Shown here in pieces: positions 39,135 to 47,542 of a stretch of 64,000 nt of DNA (its first letter is position 1; each line of letters opens with the position of its first letter). Source of the stretch: Streptomyces sp. NBC_01304. GTDB taxonomy: Bacteria > Actinomycetota > Actinomycetes > Streptomycetales > Streptomycetaceae. The stretch is from the NCBI RefSeq assembly GCF_035975855.1, contig NZ_CP109055.1, forward strand, positions 7,812,001 to 7,876,000, given 5' to 3'. The translations under genes and the position numbers were made by a program. The notes under the pieces are model-generated. The model saw nothing but the letters and a program-made list of their open reading frames with translations. It had not been told where the DNA came from and ran no database searches.

Positions 39135-41222
39135 ATGGCGCTGGAATTCCGCACGACAAGAACCTTCACGACCAGAACCTTCAGGAACGCCGCCGTGCTC
39201 GCGGCGGCGACCGGACTCCTGGCGCTGGGCACGCCCTGGGGAGCGGTGCCGTCGGCCGACGCGGCGGCGGAGCCCCGGATCGACCTGAAGGTCCTGGTGG
39301 TCGACGACGGGGGCAGCAGCGTCGAGGCCGTCACCGCCGAGCTGAAGAACACCGGGATTCCCTACAGCACGCTGAAGCTCGGCGACGCGGGGCGCCCGCG
39401 CGTCGACGCCGCCTACCTGAGCGACACGGTGTCCGGGACACCCCGTGCCAAGTTCCAGGGCGTGGTGCTGCCGCACGAGGCGCCCTTCGGCACGGACGCC
39501 CCCGGCCTCGCGGAACAGGCCGCCCTGGTGGCGTACGAGAAGGCATTCGGGATCCGCCAGGTCGACGCGTACACCTGGGCGCACCCCGGGGTCGGGCTCG
39601 ACTACACGAACAACGGCGGCTGGACCGGGACCCTCGACGGCAAGGAGTCCGCGCTGACCGCCGCGGGGAAGGCCGGGCCCTTCGGGTATCTGGACGGGCC
39701 GGTGAAGTTCGAGGACAACGACCCCACGGTGGGCGAGAGTTACGGCTACGCGGGCCGGCCCCGCGAAGGGTTCACGCCCTATCTGGACCTGGCCGTGCCC
39801 GACGGCGGGCGGGCCAGTCTGCTCGGGGAGTACGCGCATGACGGGCGGCGCGAGCTGGTGGTGACCTTCGCCGCCAACCAGTACCAGCAGCAGTTCCGGG
39901 TGCTCGCCCGCGGCATCGTGGAATGGCTCACCCAGGGCGTCCATCTCGGGCAGAGCAGGCAGTACTTCTCCGTGCACGTCGACGACGTGTTCGCCCCGGA
40001 CGCCCGCTGGGACAGCGCACGCAACTGCACCCCCGGCGACTTCGACTGCCCCGACGGCGACCAAGGGGGCGCCGCCCCCGTCCGGATGACCGCGGCCGAC
40101 GCGGCGTACGCCGCCCAGTGGCAGAAGTCCCCGACGGCCGCCGGCTTCCAGCTCGACATGGTCTACAACGCCGGCCAGGGCGAACTGTGGAAGCAGGAGC
40201 ACGGCGGCACGGACCCGCTGACCGACCGGCTCACCGCCGACCGGGCCCAGTACCGGTGGGTCAACCACACCTATACGCACCCGTTCCTCGGCTGCGCCCA
40301 GAACACCTCGACCGTGCCGTGGAGCTGTCAGCGCACCGCCACGAACGCCGTGGTCTGGGTCAGCCGGGCCACGATCTCCGCGGAGATCGGCAACAACCAC
40401 AACTGGGCGGCGCAGCGCGGCTTCCCGGTCAACCGGGCCGAACTCGTCACGGGCGAGCACTCGGGCCTCAAGAGGCTCCCCCAGCAGCCCGACGACAACC
40501 CGAACCTCGGCCCGGCCCTCGCCGACAACGGCGTGCAGTGGCTCGCGAGCGACAACTCCCGCGAGCCCGCCCAGCGGACGGTCGGCACCTCCCGCACGGT
40601 GCCGCGGCACCCGATGAACGTGTACTACAACGTCGGCACGGCCGCCGAGATGACCGACGAGTACAACTGGATCTACACGGCGAAGGGGGACGGCGGCAGC
40701 GGCGTCTGCGAGGACAACGCCTCCACCTCCACCTGCCTCGACGAGCCGCTCGACGTGACCACCGGGTACGGCTCGTACATCGTCCCGCGGGAAGCGCGCA
40801 CCGCACTCGGCCACGTGCTGGCGAACGACCCGCGCCCGCACTACGTCCACCAGTCCAACCTCGCCGAGGAGCGGCTCCTGTACCCGGTCCTCGACCGGGT
40901 GCTCGACGGCTACCGGGCCCTGTTCGCCGACAACACCCCGCTCGTCAACCCGCGCCAGAGCGCGGCCGGCCAGGAGCTGAAGCGCCGGGCGAGCTGGACC
41001 AAGGCCGTGGCCGACGGCACCGTCAGCGCCTACCGGATCGGCACCACCGTCACCGTCAAGGCCCCCTCGGGCGTGGAGATCCCGGTCACCGCGCCCGAAG
41101 GCACCCGCAAGCAACTCCTCCTGGGAACAGCCGTGTTCGGGACGCCGTACGCGGGCCGGCGCTCGGACTGGACCCAGCCGGAAGCGCTGCAGACGGCCGT
41201 CGTGCTGCGCCTGCCGAGCTGA
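39135..41222 (+). CDS. Secreted Agd3-like polysaccharide deacetylase (CBM87 + CE18-like)
   Basis: A 695-residue exported protein. The N-terminal 44 residues are a long signal peptide (basic, then AAVLAAATGLLALGTPWG, cleavage near ADAAAEP). Residues about 48-265 form a beta-rich region matching, from memory, the CBM87 module of Agd3. The deacetylase part begins near YFSVHVDDVFAPDARW; HVDD at residues 281-284 and H378-x3-H382 (NHTYTHP) supply Asp and two His as in the metal site of CE4/CE18 deacetylases. Agd3 removes acetyl groups from GalNAc in fungal galactosaminogalactan. A PelF-like glycosyltransferase and GH114 and GH135-like genes follow, so the same type of polymer is likely. AGGGGGAGGG (39118-39127) is the SD. 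Confidence 0.75.
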   Translation: MALEFRTTRTFTTRTFRNAAVLAAATGLLALGTPWGAVPSADAAAEPRIDLKVLVVDDGGSSVEAVTAELKNTGIPYSTLKLGDAGRPRVDAAYLSDTVSGTPRAKFQGVVLPHEAPFGTDAPGLAEQAALVAYEKAFGIRQVDAYTWAHPGVGLDYTNNGGWTGTLDGKESALTAAGKAGPFGYLDGPVKFEDNDPTVGESYGYAGRPREGFTPYLDLAVPDGGRASLLGEYAHDGRRELVVTFAANQYQQQFRVLARGIVEWLTQGVHLGQSRQYFSVHVDDVFAPDARWDSARNCTPGDFDCPDGDQGGAAPVRMTAADAAYAAQWQKSPTAAGFQLDMVYNAGQGELWKQEHGGTDPLTDRLTADRAQYRWVNHTYTHPFLGCAQNTSTVPWSCQRTATNAVVWVSRATISAEIGNNHNWAAQRGFPVNRAELVTGEHSGLKRLPQQPDDNPNLGPALADNGVQWLASDNSREPAQRTVGTSRTVPRHPMNVYYNVGTAAEMTDEYNWIYTAKGDGGSGVCEDNASTSTCLDEPLDVTTGYGSYIVPREARTALGHVLANDPRPHYVHQSNLAEERLLYPVLDRVLDGYRALFADNTPLVNPRQSAAGQELKRRASWTKAVADGTVSAYRIGTTVTVKAPSGVEIPVTAPEGTRKQLLLGTAVFGTPYAGRRSDWTQPEALQTAVVLRLPS

Positions 41223-41272
41223 GCACCACCAGCAACTCTCCGCATCTGTACGTGTCCAGGGGGGACGAAGTC

Positions 41273-42811
41273 ATGCCTGGTTCAGGACGCCATGTCACGC
41301 TGCTCACCGAGGGGACGTATCCCCATGCCCACGGCGGCGTGAGCACCTGGTGCGACCAGTTGGTACGAGGGATGCCCGAGGTGTCCTTCAACGTGGTCGC
41401 CCTCACCGGCAGCGGCCGCGAGCCCGTCACCTGGGAGCTGCCGCCCAACGCCTACCGGCACACCTCGGTGCCGCTGTGGGGCCCGCGCCCGCGCGGGCGG
41501 GCCCCGCTCGGGACTTCGCGGCGCCGATTCCTCCACACGTACGAGAAGTTCCTCCTCTCCTTCCTGGACCCGCAGGCGCACTGCGACTTCGGGACGGGGC
41601 TGCGGGAGCTGGCCCTCCTTGCCCGGCAGGGAAAGCTTTCCGCGGCGCTGCGTACGGAGTCGGCGCTGCGGACCCTGATGTGGATCTGGACCATGCCGCA
41701 TCTGACGACGGCCGCCGCCCGGCCCACCGTGCACGACGCGCTCACCGCCACCGACCTCCTCGAACACGCGCTGCGCCCGCTGGGCGTGCGCATCCCCGAG
41801 GACTCGGTGGCGCACGCGGTGAGCAGCGGCCTTGCGACCCTTCCGGCGCTCGCGGCACGGGAGTTGGACGGCGTGCCCTTCCTCCTCACCGAGCACGGCA
41901 TCTATCTGCGCGAGCGCTACCTCGGCTACCGGACCGAGGCCCAGCGCTGGCCGGTGAAGGCCTTCATGCTCGGCTTCTACCGGGAGCTGAACACGCTCGG
42001 CTACCGCAAGGCCGACCTGATCACGCCCTGCAACCAGTACAACCGCCGCTGGGAGGAGCGCGGCGGCGCCCCGGCCGAGCGGATCCGCACGGTCTACAAC
42101 GGCGTCGACCCGTACGCCTTCCCGCACGCCGGACCCGAACCCGCCACGCCCACCCTCAGCTGGGCCGGGCGGATCGACCCGATCAAGGACCTGGAGACGC
42201 TCATCCGCGCCTACGCGTGCGTGCGGGCCGAACTCCCGGAGACCCGGCTGCGGTTGTACGGCGGCGTGCCCGCCGGGGGAGAGGGCTACCGGACGCGGCT
42301 CGAGAAGCTAGCGGCCGAGCTCGGAGTCGCCGACGGCATCAGCTACGAGGGGCGCATCAGTGATGTGGCGCGCGCCTATGCGGCGGGCAGCGTGGTGATG
42401 CTCTCCTCCATCAGCGAGGGCTTCCCGTTCTCCCTCATCGAGGCCATGTCCTGCGGCCGGCCCACGGTCTCCACGGACGTCGGCGGGGTGCGGGAGGCGG
42501 TCGGCGACACCGGTCTGGTGGTGCCGCCGCGCGAGCCGGAGAAGATGGCGGCGGCCGCGCTGTCGCTCCTTGCGGACGCCGAGCGCCGGGCGGAGCTCGG
42601 CCGGTTGGCGCGCCAGCGCGTCATCGACCGCTTCACGCTGCGCCGCTCCGTCGACGGCTTCCGGCAGATCTACCTGGAGCTCGCCGGGATCGACGACGTC
42701 GTGTACGAGCCGCACGTCGAGACCGTCGCCGACTGGACCGTCGAGCTGCGCGACCCCTGGTACCGCGACCCCTGGCACCACGACTCCGCCCTGGACGGGG
42801 CCGCCTGGTGA
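41273..42811 (+). CDS. PelF-like GT4 glycosyltransferase
   Basis: A 512-residue cytoplasmic glycosyltransferase. The N-terminus HVTLLTEGTYPHAHGGVSTW is the hallmark of PelF/DUF3492 enzymes, followed by FLLTEHGIYLRERYLGYR. The GT4 nucleotide-sugar half starts near LSWAGRIDPIKDLETLIRAY and contains the E-x7-E motif in SEGFPFSLIEAMSCG. PelF polymerises UDP-GalNAc into the Pel polysaccharide in characterised systems. ATG 41273 follows AGGGGGG at 41258-41264. The gene lies 50 bp downstream of the deacetylase and overlaps the following membrane-protein gene (GTGA at 42808-42811), so it is part of one operon. Confidence 0.85.
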   Translation: MPGSGRHVTLLTEGTYPHAHGGVSTWCDQLVRGMPEVSFNVVALTGSGREPVTWELPPNAYRHTSVPLWGPRPRGRAPLGTSRRRFLHTYEKFLLSFLDPQAHCDFGTGLRELALLARQGKLSAALRTESALRTLMWIWTMPHLTTAAARPTVHDALTATDLLEHALRPLGVRIPEDSVAHAVSSGLATLPALAARELDGVPFLLTEHGIYLRERYLGYRTEAQRWPVKAFMLGFYRELNTLGYRKADLITPCNQYNRRWEERGGAPAERIRTVYNGVDPYAFPHAGPEPATPTLSWAGRIDPIKDLETLIRAYACVRAELPETRLRLYGGVPAGGEGYRTRLEKLAAELGVADGISYEGRISDVARAYAAGSVVMLSSISEGFPFSLIEAMSCGRPTVSTDVGGVREAVGDTGLVVPPREPEKMAAAALSLLADAERRAELGRLARQRVIDRFTLRRSVDGFRQIYLELAGIDDVVYEPHVETVADWTVELRDPWYRDPWHHDSALDGAAW

Positions 42812-44283
42812 GCGGTTCCCTCTGGCTGCCGCCGCCCTCCGGCCCGGCGAGCGGCGCCCTCCCCGCGATCCCGCGACAGAGCCCTACCTGGGCCGTCGAC
42901 CCGCTCGACGAACTCGCCGAGCGGCTGCGCGAGTTCATCGGCGCCGCAGTGCACCCCGACGAGATCGCGGCCCTCCTGGAATCGGACGGCCTGACCGACG
43001 AACAGATCCGGCTCCGCTTCGGCCGTGACGATTCCTTCTCGCTCGCCGAAGACCTCTACGCGCGCGTGGAGCGCGCTTTCCCCGAGCCGGAGCGGGCCCC
43101 GGACCCCTGGCGGACCGGCCTGCTCGGCTGCCTCCTGCGGGGCCTGGTCTTCGCCCTGCCCGGACTCGCCTACGTCCTCGGCGCACCCCTGCTCGCCACG
43201 GCCCCCGGCCCCTGGGGCCTGCCCGCGGGCACGGTGCCGCTGCTCGCGGGCGCTTTGGTGGGCTGGTCCTGGAACCAGGGCGTGGCCCACCGCGCCTACA
43301 CCTGGCTCGGCTTGGGCGACCGCGCCGCGGCGGGGCGTGCGCTCCTGCTCGGCGCTCCGGTGGGCGCGGGCCTCGGCGCGCTCGTATCCCTGGCGGCTTC
43401 CCGGTCGGGCGATCTCCCGGCGGTCCTCTTCGCCACGGGCCAGGCGATCTATCTGGGTGCGGCGACGGTCCTGCTGGTCCTGGGCCGCGAACGGGCCCTG
43501 CTGTACGCGCTGTTGCCGATGACGGCGGGGGCGGTGCTGGCGCTGGGGGCGGACCTGGCGGGGTGGGTACGGGTGGGGCTGCTGGTGGGGTCGTTGGGGG
43601 CGGTGGTGGTGTTGGCAGCACGGGAGCTGCCCGCCACCCCTGCGAGCCGCCGCGCTGCTTCAGCTCCCTCCACCGCTACCCCCACCTCTGTGGGCAGTTG
43701 GATCACCGCGTCGATTCCGTACGCAGTATTCGGCCTCGCCACAGGCGCCCTTGTCCTGCACGCAGCACTGGGCGAAGTGTTCACAGAAGGGGCAGCGGCA
43801 GCCATCGCCGCACCGGCAGCAGTAGCCCTGACCATCAGCATGGGCCCAGCCGAATGGCTCCTGTACCGCTTCCGCAGCCAGAGCCTCACAGGCCTGCGAA
43901 GGACCGGCACCCCAGGAGCCTTCTGGCGGTCCACCACGGGCACTCTGGTGCAATGCCTGACGGCGTACGTCCTGATCCTGGGCCTGTTGTACGCCGCCGG
44001 CACGGCAGCCTGGCCCAACTCCCCAGAGATGAGCCCCACCCGCACCGCCGCCCTGCTCCTGCTCGGCACGACGATGTGGACCGGCCTTCTCCTGCAGGCA
44101 TTCGGCGAAGCACACCGCGCCGCAGCCGTCTGCGCCACAGCCGCCGCAGTCCAGACCGCCGCCGTCCTCACGGACACCGGCACCCCCCGACAAGTGGCCC
44201 TGATCGTCCCCGGTGCCACCGCGCTCGTGCTCGCCACCCTGGTGTGCCTCCTCCTAGGAAGGGCCACGGCACACCGCTCATGA
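42808..44283 (+). CDS. Polytopic membrane protein of the polysaccharide operon (possible PelG-like role)
   Basis: A 491-residue protein. The first 110 residues are soluble and acidic (LDELAERLREFIGAAVHPDE, SFSLAEDLYARVERAF). About ten to twelve hydrophobic segments follow in two blocks (about 115-275 and 300-490), separated by a Pro/Ser/Thr-rich stretch. I see no family signature. Being coupled on both sides (GTGA with the PelF-like gene, ATGA with the next gene) and following a PelF-type enzyme, it is a candidate for the transmembrane export component, the place taken by 12-helix PelG in Pel systems. That role is inference from context and topology, not homology. Confidence 0.6.
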   Translation: MSGSLWLPPPSGPASGALPAIPRQSPTWAVDPLDELAERLREFIGAAVHPDEIAALLESDGLTDEQIRLRFGRDDSFSLAEDLYARVERAFPEPERAPDPWRTGLLGCLLRGLVFALPGLAYVLGAPLLATAPGPWGLPAGTVPLLAGALVGWSWNQGVAHRAYTWLGLGDRAAAGRALLLGAPVGAGLGALVSLAASRSGDLPAVLFATGQAIYLGAATVLLVLGRERALLYALLPMTAGAVLALGADLAGWVRVGLLVGSLGAVVVLAARELPATPASRRAASAPSTATPTSVGSWITASIPYAVFGLATGALVLHAALGEVFTEGAAAAIAAPAAVALTISMGPAEWLLYRFRSQSLTGLRRTGTPGAFWRSTTGTLVQCLTAYVLILGLLYAAGTAAWPNSPEMSPTRTAALLLLGTTMWTGLLLQAFGEAHRAAAVCATAAAVQTAAVLTDTGTPRQVALIVPGATALVLATLVCLLLGRATAHRS

Positions 44284-44906
44284 CCAACCTCCTGGTCCCG
44301 TACTACGAGCACCCGGCCCACCGCCCCGCCGAGTGGGCCGCGCTCATCGAGGCCGCCCCCCACCTGTACGGCGTCGTCCTCAACCCCGCGAGCGGCCCGG
44401 GCCGCGCCCCCGACCCGGCCTTCGCCGAGGTCGCGGCCGAGCTGCGGCGGGCCGGCGTCCGGGTGCTCGGCTACACCGACACGGACTACGCCCGCCGCCC
44501 GCACGCCGAAGTCGTCGCCGACCTGCTGCGGCACCAGGAGTGGTACGGCGCCGACGGTGCGTTCCTCGATCAAGTGGCCACGGAACACCACCGGTTGCCG
44601 CACTACCGCCGCCTCGCCCTGGCCGCGCGCGCGGCAGGGGCCCGCACGCTCGTGCTCAACCACGGCACGGCCCCGCACCCGGAGTACGCCGAACTCGCCG
44701 ACGTACTGGTCACGTTCGAGGGCACCTGGGAGACGTACACCCGACAACGCCCACCGGGCACCCGGCCGGGCACGCTCCTGTGCCACCTCGTGTACGACGC
44801 CCCGGCCGACGCCCTCGTCACGGCGGACCTGCACTGCGCGGTGCCGGGCGCGGGTGCGCACCCGTGGGGGACGCTCCCGCACGCGCTGCGTACGGTGGCC
44901 CGGTGA
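44280..44906 (+). CDS. Spherulation-specific family 4 / GH135-like (Sph3-type) protein
   Basis: A 208-residue single-domain TIM-barrel protein of the Spherulin-4 family: LLVPYYEHPAHRPAEW, GVVLNPASGPG, GYTDTDYARRPHAEVVADLL, WYGADGAFLDQVA, LNHGTAPHPEYAELADVLV and TFEGTW. GH135 members such as Sph3 cut GalNAc-containing chains and are needed for galactosaminogalactan production in Aspergillus. The Asp in GYTDTDY and the acidic residue in FLDQ are in the usual catalytic strand positions. No signal peptide is seen, which is odd for an enzyme acting on an exported polymer; cytoplasmic or non-classical action is possible. ATGA overlap with the membrane gene and GTGA overlap with the next gene show tight coupling. 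Confidence 0.78.
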   Translation: MTNLLVPYYEHPAHRPAEWAALIEAAPHLYGVVLNPASGPGRAPDPAFAEVAAELRRAGVRVLGYTDTDYARRPHAEVVADLLRHQEWYGADGAFLDQVATEHHRLPHYRRLALAARAAGARTLVLNHGTAPHPEYAELADVLVTFEGTWETYTRQRPPGTRPGTLLCHLVYDAPADALVTADLHCAVPGAGAHPWGTLPHALRTVAR

Positions 44907-45703
44907 GACGTGTACTCGTGCTGCTCCTGGCCCTGCTCCTCGCGGGCTGTACCTCGGCCCGCCAGGATGATCCGGGCCCCGCGCAGCCCACCGGCAAGCG
45001 CTGGCAGCCCCGCCCCGGCACCCCCTGGCAGTGGCAGCTCAGAGGAAAGCTGGACCCGGCCGTCGACGTCCCGGTCTACGACATCGACGGCTTCGACCAC
45101 TCGGCCGGCACGGTCGCCGACCTGCACCGGCGCGGCCGCAAGGTGATCTGCTACCTGTCCACGGGGGCCTGGGAGGAGTTCCGCCCGGACGCCGGCCGCT
45201 TCCCGCGCGCGGTCATCGGCCGGTCCAACGGCTGGCCCGGCGAGCGCTGGCTCGACATCCGCCGCACCGACGTCCTGGAACCCCTGATGGCCGAGCGCAT
45301 CGACATGTGCCGCGAGAAGGGCTTCGACGCGGTCGAGCCGGACAACATGGACGGCCACCTCAACCGCACCGGCTTCCCGCTCAAGGCCGCCGACCAGCTC
45401 CGCTACAACCGCCTCATCGCCCGCCTCGCCCATGAACGCGGCCTGGCGGTCGGCCTCAAGAACGACCTGGAGCAGATCCCCACCCTGGTGCGGGACTTCG
45501 ATTTCGCGGTGAACGAGCAGTGCGCCGAGTTCGGCGAGTGCCACCTGCTCAAGCCGTTCATCGCGGCCGGGAAGGCGGTCTTCCACGTCGAGTACGAACT
45601 GCCGACCCGGCGCTTCTGCGGCCAGGCGAAGCGGCTGGGCCTGAGCTCGATGCTGAAGCGGTACGAACTGGACGCGTGGCGCTCGCCCTGCGGGAAGCCC
45701 TAG
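44903..45703 (+). CDS. GH114 endo-alpha-1,4-polygalactosaminidase-like lipoprotein
   Basis: A 266-residue lipoprotein. The leader is VRRVLVLLLALLLAGC with lipobox LAGC, so it would be anchored outside the membrane. The GH114/TM1410 barrel follows: WQWQLRGKLDPAVDVPVYDI, VICYLSTGAWEEFRPDA, GWPGERWLDIRR, GFDAVEPDNMDG (with the catalytic acid residues), LAVGLKNDLEQIP and FAVNEQCAEFGEC. Family members, including fungal Ega3, cleave galactosamine-rich polysaccharide. It is the fifth and last gene of the operon (GTGA overlap with the preceding gene). A 9-bp tandem repeat starts right after its stop. Confidence 0.85.
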   Translation: MRRVLVLLLALLLAGCTSARQDDPGPAQPTGKRWQPRPGTPWQWQLRGKLDPAVDVPVYDIDGFDHSAGTVADLHRRGRKVICYLSTGAWEEFRPDAGRFPRAVIGRSNGWPGERWLDIRRTDVLEPLMAERIDMCREKGFDAVEPDNMDGHLNRTGFPLKAADQLRYNRLIARLAHERGLAVGLKNDLEQIPTLVRDFDFAVNEQCAEFGECHLLKPFIAAGKAVFHVEYELPTRRFCGQAKRLGLSSMLKRYELDAWRSPCGKP

Positions 45704-45748
45704 GGCGGGTCTGGCGGGTCTGGCGGGTCTGGCGGGTCTGGCGGGTCT
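45704..45748. repeat. 9-bp tandem repeat x5 between convergent genes
   Basis: GGCGGGTCT is repeated five times without change (45704-45712 to 45740-45748), starting directly after the GH114 stop. It overlaps the stop codon of the small minus-strand gene at 45747-45749. Such perfect short arrays usually vary in copy number. Confidence 0.95.
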
Positions 45749-45917
45749 AGCGGTCCTGGCAGTCCGGGCCGGCGTCGCACTGCCAGCCGGAGAAGCCGCC
45801 TTCGCGCGGGCGCTCGATGTCCTCGTCGAACTGGAGGAACCCCCAGACCACCCAGGCCGTGAAGGCGATGCAGAGCACGAGCCCGGCCCACAGGGCCAGC
45901 CTCTTGAAGCCGGGCAC
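45747..45917 (-). CDS. Small single-span membrane protein coupled to cobS, 56 aa
   Basis: A 56-codon frame starts at a GTG (45915-45917), one base after the cobS stop (45919-45921). It encodes a basic N-terminus (VPGFKRLALW), one clear membrane helix (AGLVLCIAFTAWVVWGFLQF) and an acidic tail ending in two Cys (WQCDAGPDCQDR). Its position suggests translation coupled to cobS. The hydrophobic pattern, charge bias and lack of any conflicting gene support it being real. Its function is unknown; it might interact with membrane-bound CobS. Confidence 0.6.
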   Translation of the reverse strand: MPGFKRLALWAGLVLCIAFTAWVVWGFLQFDEDIERPREGGFSGWQCDAGPDCQDR

Positions 45918-45918
45918 G

Positions 45919-46713
45919 TCAGCCCAGCGCCAGCACGACGAGCGCGGCAGTCGCCGCCGTCTCGGCCAGTGCCCCGAACACGTCGCCCGTGACCCCGCCG
46001 AACCGCCGCACGCAGTGCCGGAGCAGCAGCTCCGCCACCCCGACGCCGGCCAGGACCGCGACTGCGCAACGGATCACGTCGTACGTTCCGAACAGCGCCC
46101 CCGAAGCGGCCGCCGCCCCGGTCGCGGCGAGCAGTACGAGCAGTGCCGCCCGGACCGGCACCGTCTCCGCGACCGCCTTGCCCAGGCCCTCCGGGCGGGC
46201 CGCCGGGACTCCGTGGCGCGAGGCCAGGGTGAGGGCGGTGCGGGCGGCCACCGCGGAGATCGCGGCCGCGACCGCGCCGAGCGCCCAGCTCTCCTCGTAC
46301 AGCTGGAAGAGGACCGCCACCTGCGCGAGCAGGACGAACAGGAGGGTGATGACGCCGAACGGGCCGATGTCCGAGCGCTTCATGATCTGCAGCGCGTCCT
46401 CGGCGGGCTTGGCGCTGCCGAGGCCGTCCGCGGTGTCCGCGATGCCGTCCAGGTGAAGCCCGCGCGTGAGCACGGCGGGCACCGCGGCGGTCGCGGCGGC
46501 CGCGAGCAGCGGGCCCGCGCCGAGCAGCAGGAGGAGTCCGCCGAGTGCGGCGGCGAAGAGGCCCACGACCAGGCCCGCGAGCGGGGCGCAGAGCATGCCG
46601 GCGCGGGCGGCGTCCCGGTCCCAGCGGGTCACCCGGACCGGCAGGACGGTGAGGGTGCCGAAGGCGAAACGTATGCCGTGCGCCAGGCCGCCCGACGGAG
46701 TCTTCGTGGTCAT
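45919..46713 (-). CDS. cobS: Adenosylcobinamide-GDP ribazoletransferase (cobalamin synthase)
   Basis: A 264-residue integral membrane enzyme that joins adenosylcobinamide-GDP to alpha-ribazole, the last assembly step of cobalamin. The acidic signature is in LHLDGIADTADGLGSAKP, followed by ALQIMKRSDIGPFGV. Six or more hydrophobic segments cover the rest. The substrate alpha-ribazole phosphate comes from CobT, encoded at 50069-51193 on the same strand but separated by unrelated membrane-protein genes. The ATG is at 46711-46713. It is divergent from the membrane-protein gene at 46781, with a GTAAATTAC palindrome in the 67-bp gap. Confidence 0.92.
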   Translation of the reverse strand: MTTKTPSGGLAHGIRFAFGTLTVLPVRVTRWDRDAARAGMLCAPLAGLVVGLFAAALGGLLLLLGAGPLLAAAATAAVPAVLTRGLHLDGIADTADGLGSAKPAEDALQIMKRSDIGPFGVITLLFVLLAQVAVLFQLYEESWALGAVAAAISAVAARTALTLASRHGVPAARPEGLGKAVAETVPVRAALLVLLAATGAAAASGALFGTYDVIRCAVAVLAGVGVAELLLRHCVRRFGGVTGDVFGALAETAATAALVVLALG

Positions 46714-46780
46714 CGTGCGCAGGCTATCCCGGCCGCCTACCCGGTAAATTACGCATAACCCACATTTCGGGAGCGCGGGC

Positions 46781-47542
46781 ATGGGTGACTGGTGGTACCG
46801 CAACATCGTCGAGCCGGGCAAGCTGCCGCTGCTGCTCGCCCTGCTCTCCTTCGTGACGTCGTTCCTGGTCACCCGCACCATCACCCGGCTCATCCGGGCG
46901 GGCAGGGGACCGTTCAGGAACATCACGCCCGGCGGGATGCACATCCACCACGTGGTGCCGGGCATCGTGCTGACCATCATCGGCGGCTTCGGGGCGGTGG
47001 GCAGCGGCCGGCACAGCTTCGCCTCGATGCTCTCCGCGGTCATCTTCGGCCTGGGCGCGGGCCTGGTGCTCGACGAGTTCGCGCTCGTCCTGCACCTCGA
47101 CGACGTCTACTGGACCGAGCAGGGCCGCCAGAGCGTGGAGCTCGTGGTGCTCACCACGGCTCTGGTGGCCCTGGTGCTCGGCGGCTTCCTGCCCTTCGGG
47201 GTCAATGAACTGACCGAGTCCGAGCGGCACAACCGCGGCATCGTCGTCATGAACACCGCCCTGAACTTCTTCTTCGCCCTGGTCGCGCTGGCAAAGGGCA
47301 AGGGGCGGATGGCGCTGCTCGGCACGGTGGTGCCGTTCGTGGCGATGTTCGGCGCGATCCGCCTTGCCCGGCCCGGCTCGCCCTGGTGGCGGATGTTCTA
47401 CAAGAACCGTGCCCGGGCCAGGGCCAAGTCGGGCCTGCGGGCGTACCACCACGACAAGCGCTGGGCCCGTCCGCGGCGCAAGCTCGAGGACCTGATCGGG
47501 GGCAAGCCCGACCCCGAGCTCACCCGGCCGGACTCCCGCTGA
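46781..47542 (+). CDS. Conserved integral membrane protein with HIHH motif
   Basis: A 253-residue actinobacterial membrane protein of unknown function. There are five to six hydrophobic segments (LLLALLSFVTSFLVTRTI, IVLTIIGGFGAVGSG, AVIFGLGAGLVLDEFALVL, VVLTTALVALVLGGFLPFG, ALLGTVVPFVAMFGAI). A conserved-looking polar set (GGMHIHHVVPG at about 51-61 and VLHLDDVYWTEQGR) could bind metal. The C-terminus is a basic cytoplasmic tail (NRARARAKSGLRAYHHDKRW). The SD is GGGAG at 46769-46773. The 3' end overlaps the convergent rhomboid-like gene by 23 bp. Confidence 0.65.
   Translation: MGDWWYRNIVEPGKLPLLLALLSFVTSFLVTRTITRLIRAGRGPFRNITPGGMHIHHVVPGIVLTIIGGFGAVGSGRHSFASMLSAVIFGLGAGLVLDEFALVLHLDDVYWTEQGRQSVELVVLTTALVALVLGGFLPFGVNELTESERHNRGIVVMNTALNFFFALVALAKGKGRMALLGTVVPFVAMFGAIRLARPGSPWWRMFYKNRARARAKSGLRAYHHDKRWARPRRKLEDLIGGKPDPELTRPDSR

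Noticed and set aside
38832..41114. A 760-codon minus-strand frame opposite the Agd3-like gene
   Set aside because: It is a GC-bias shadow. The plus strand has a signal peptide, SD and catalytic motifs.
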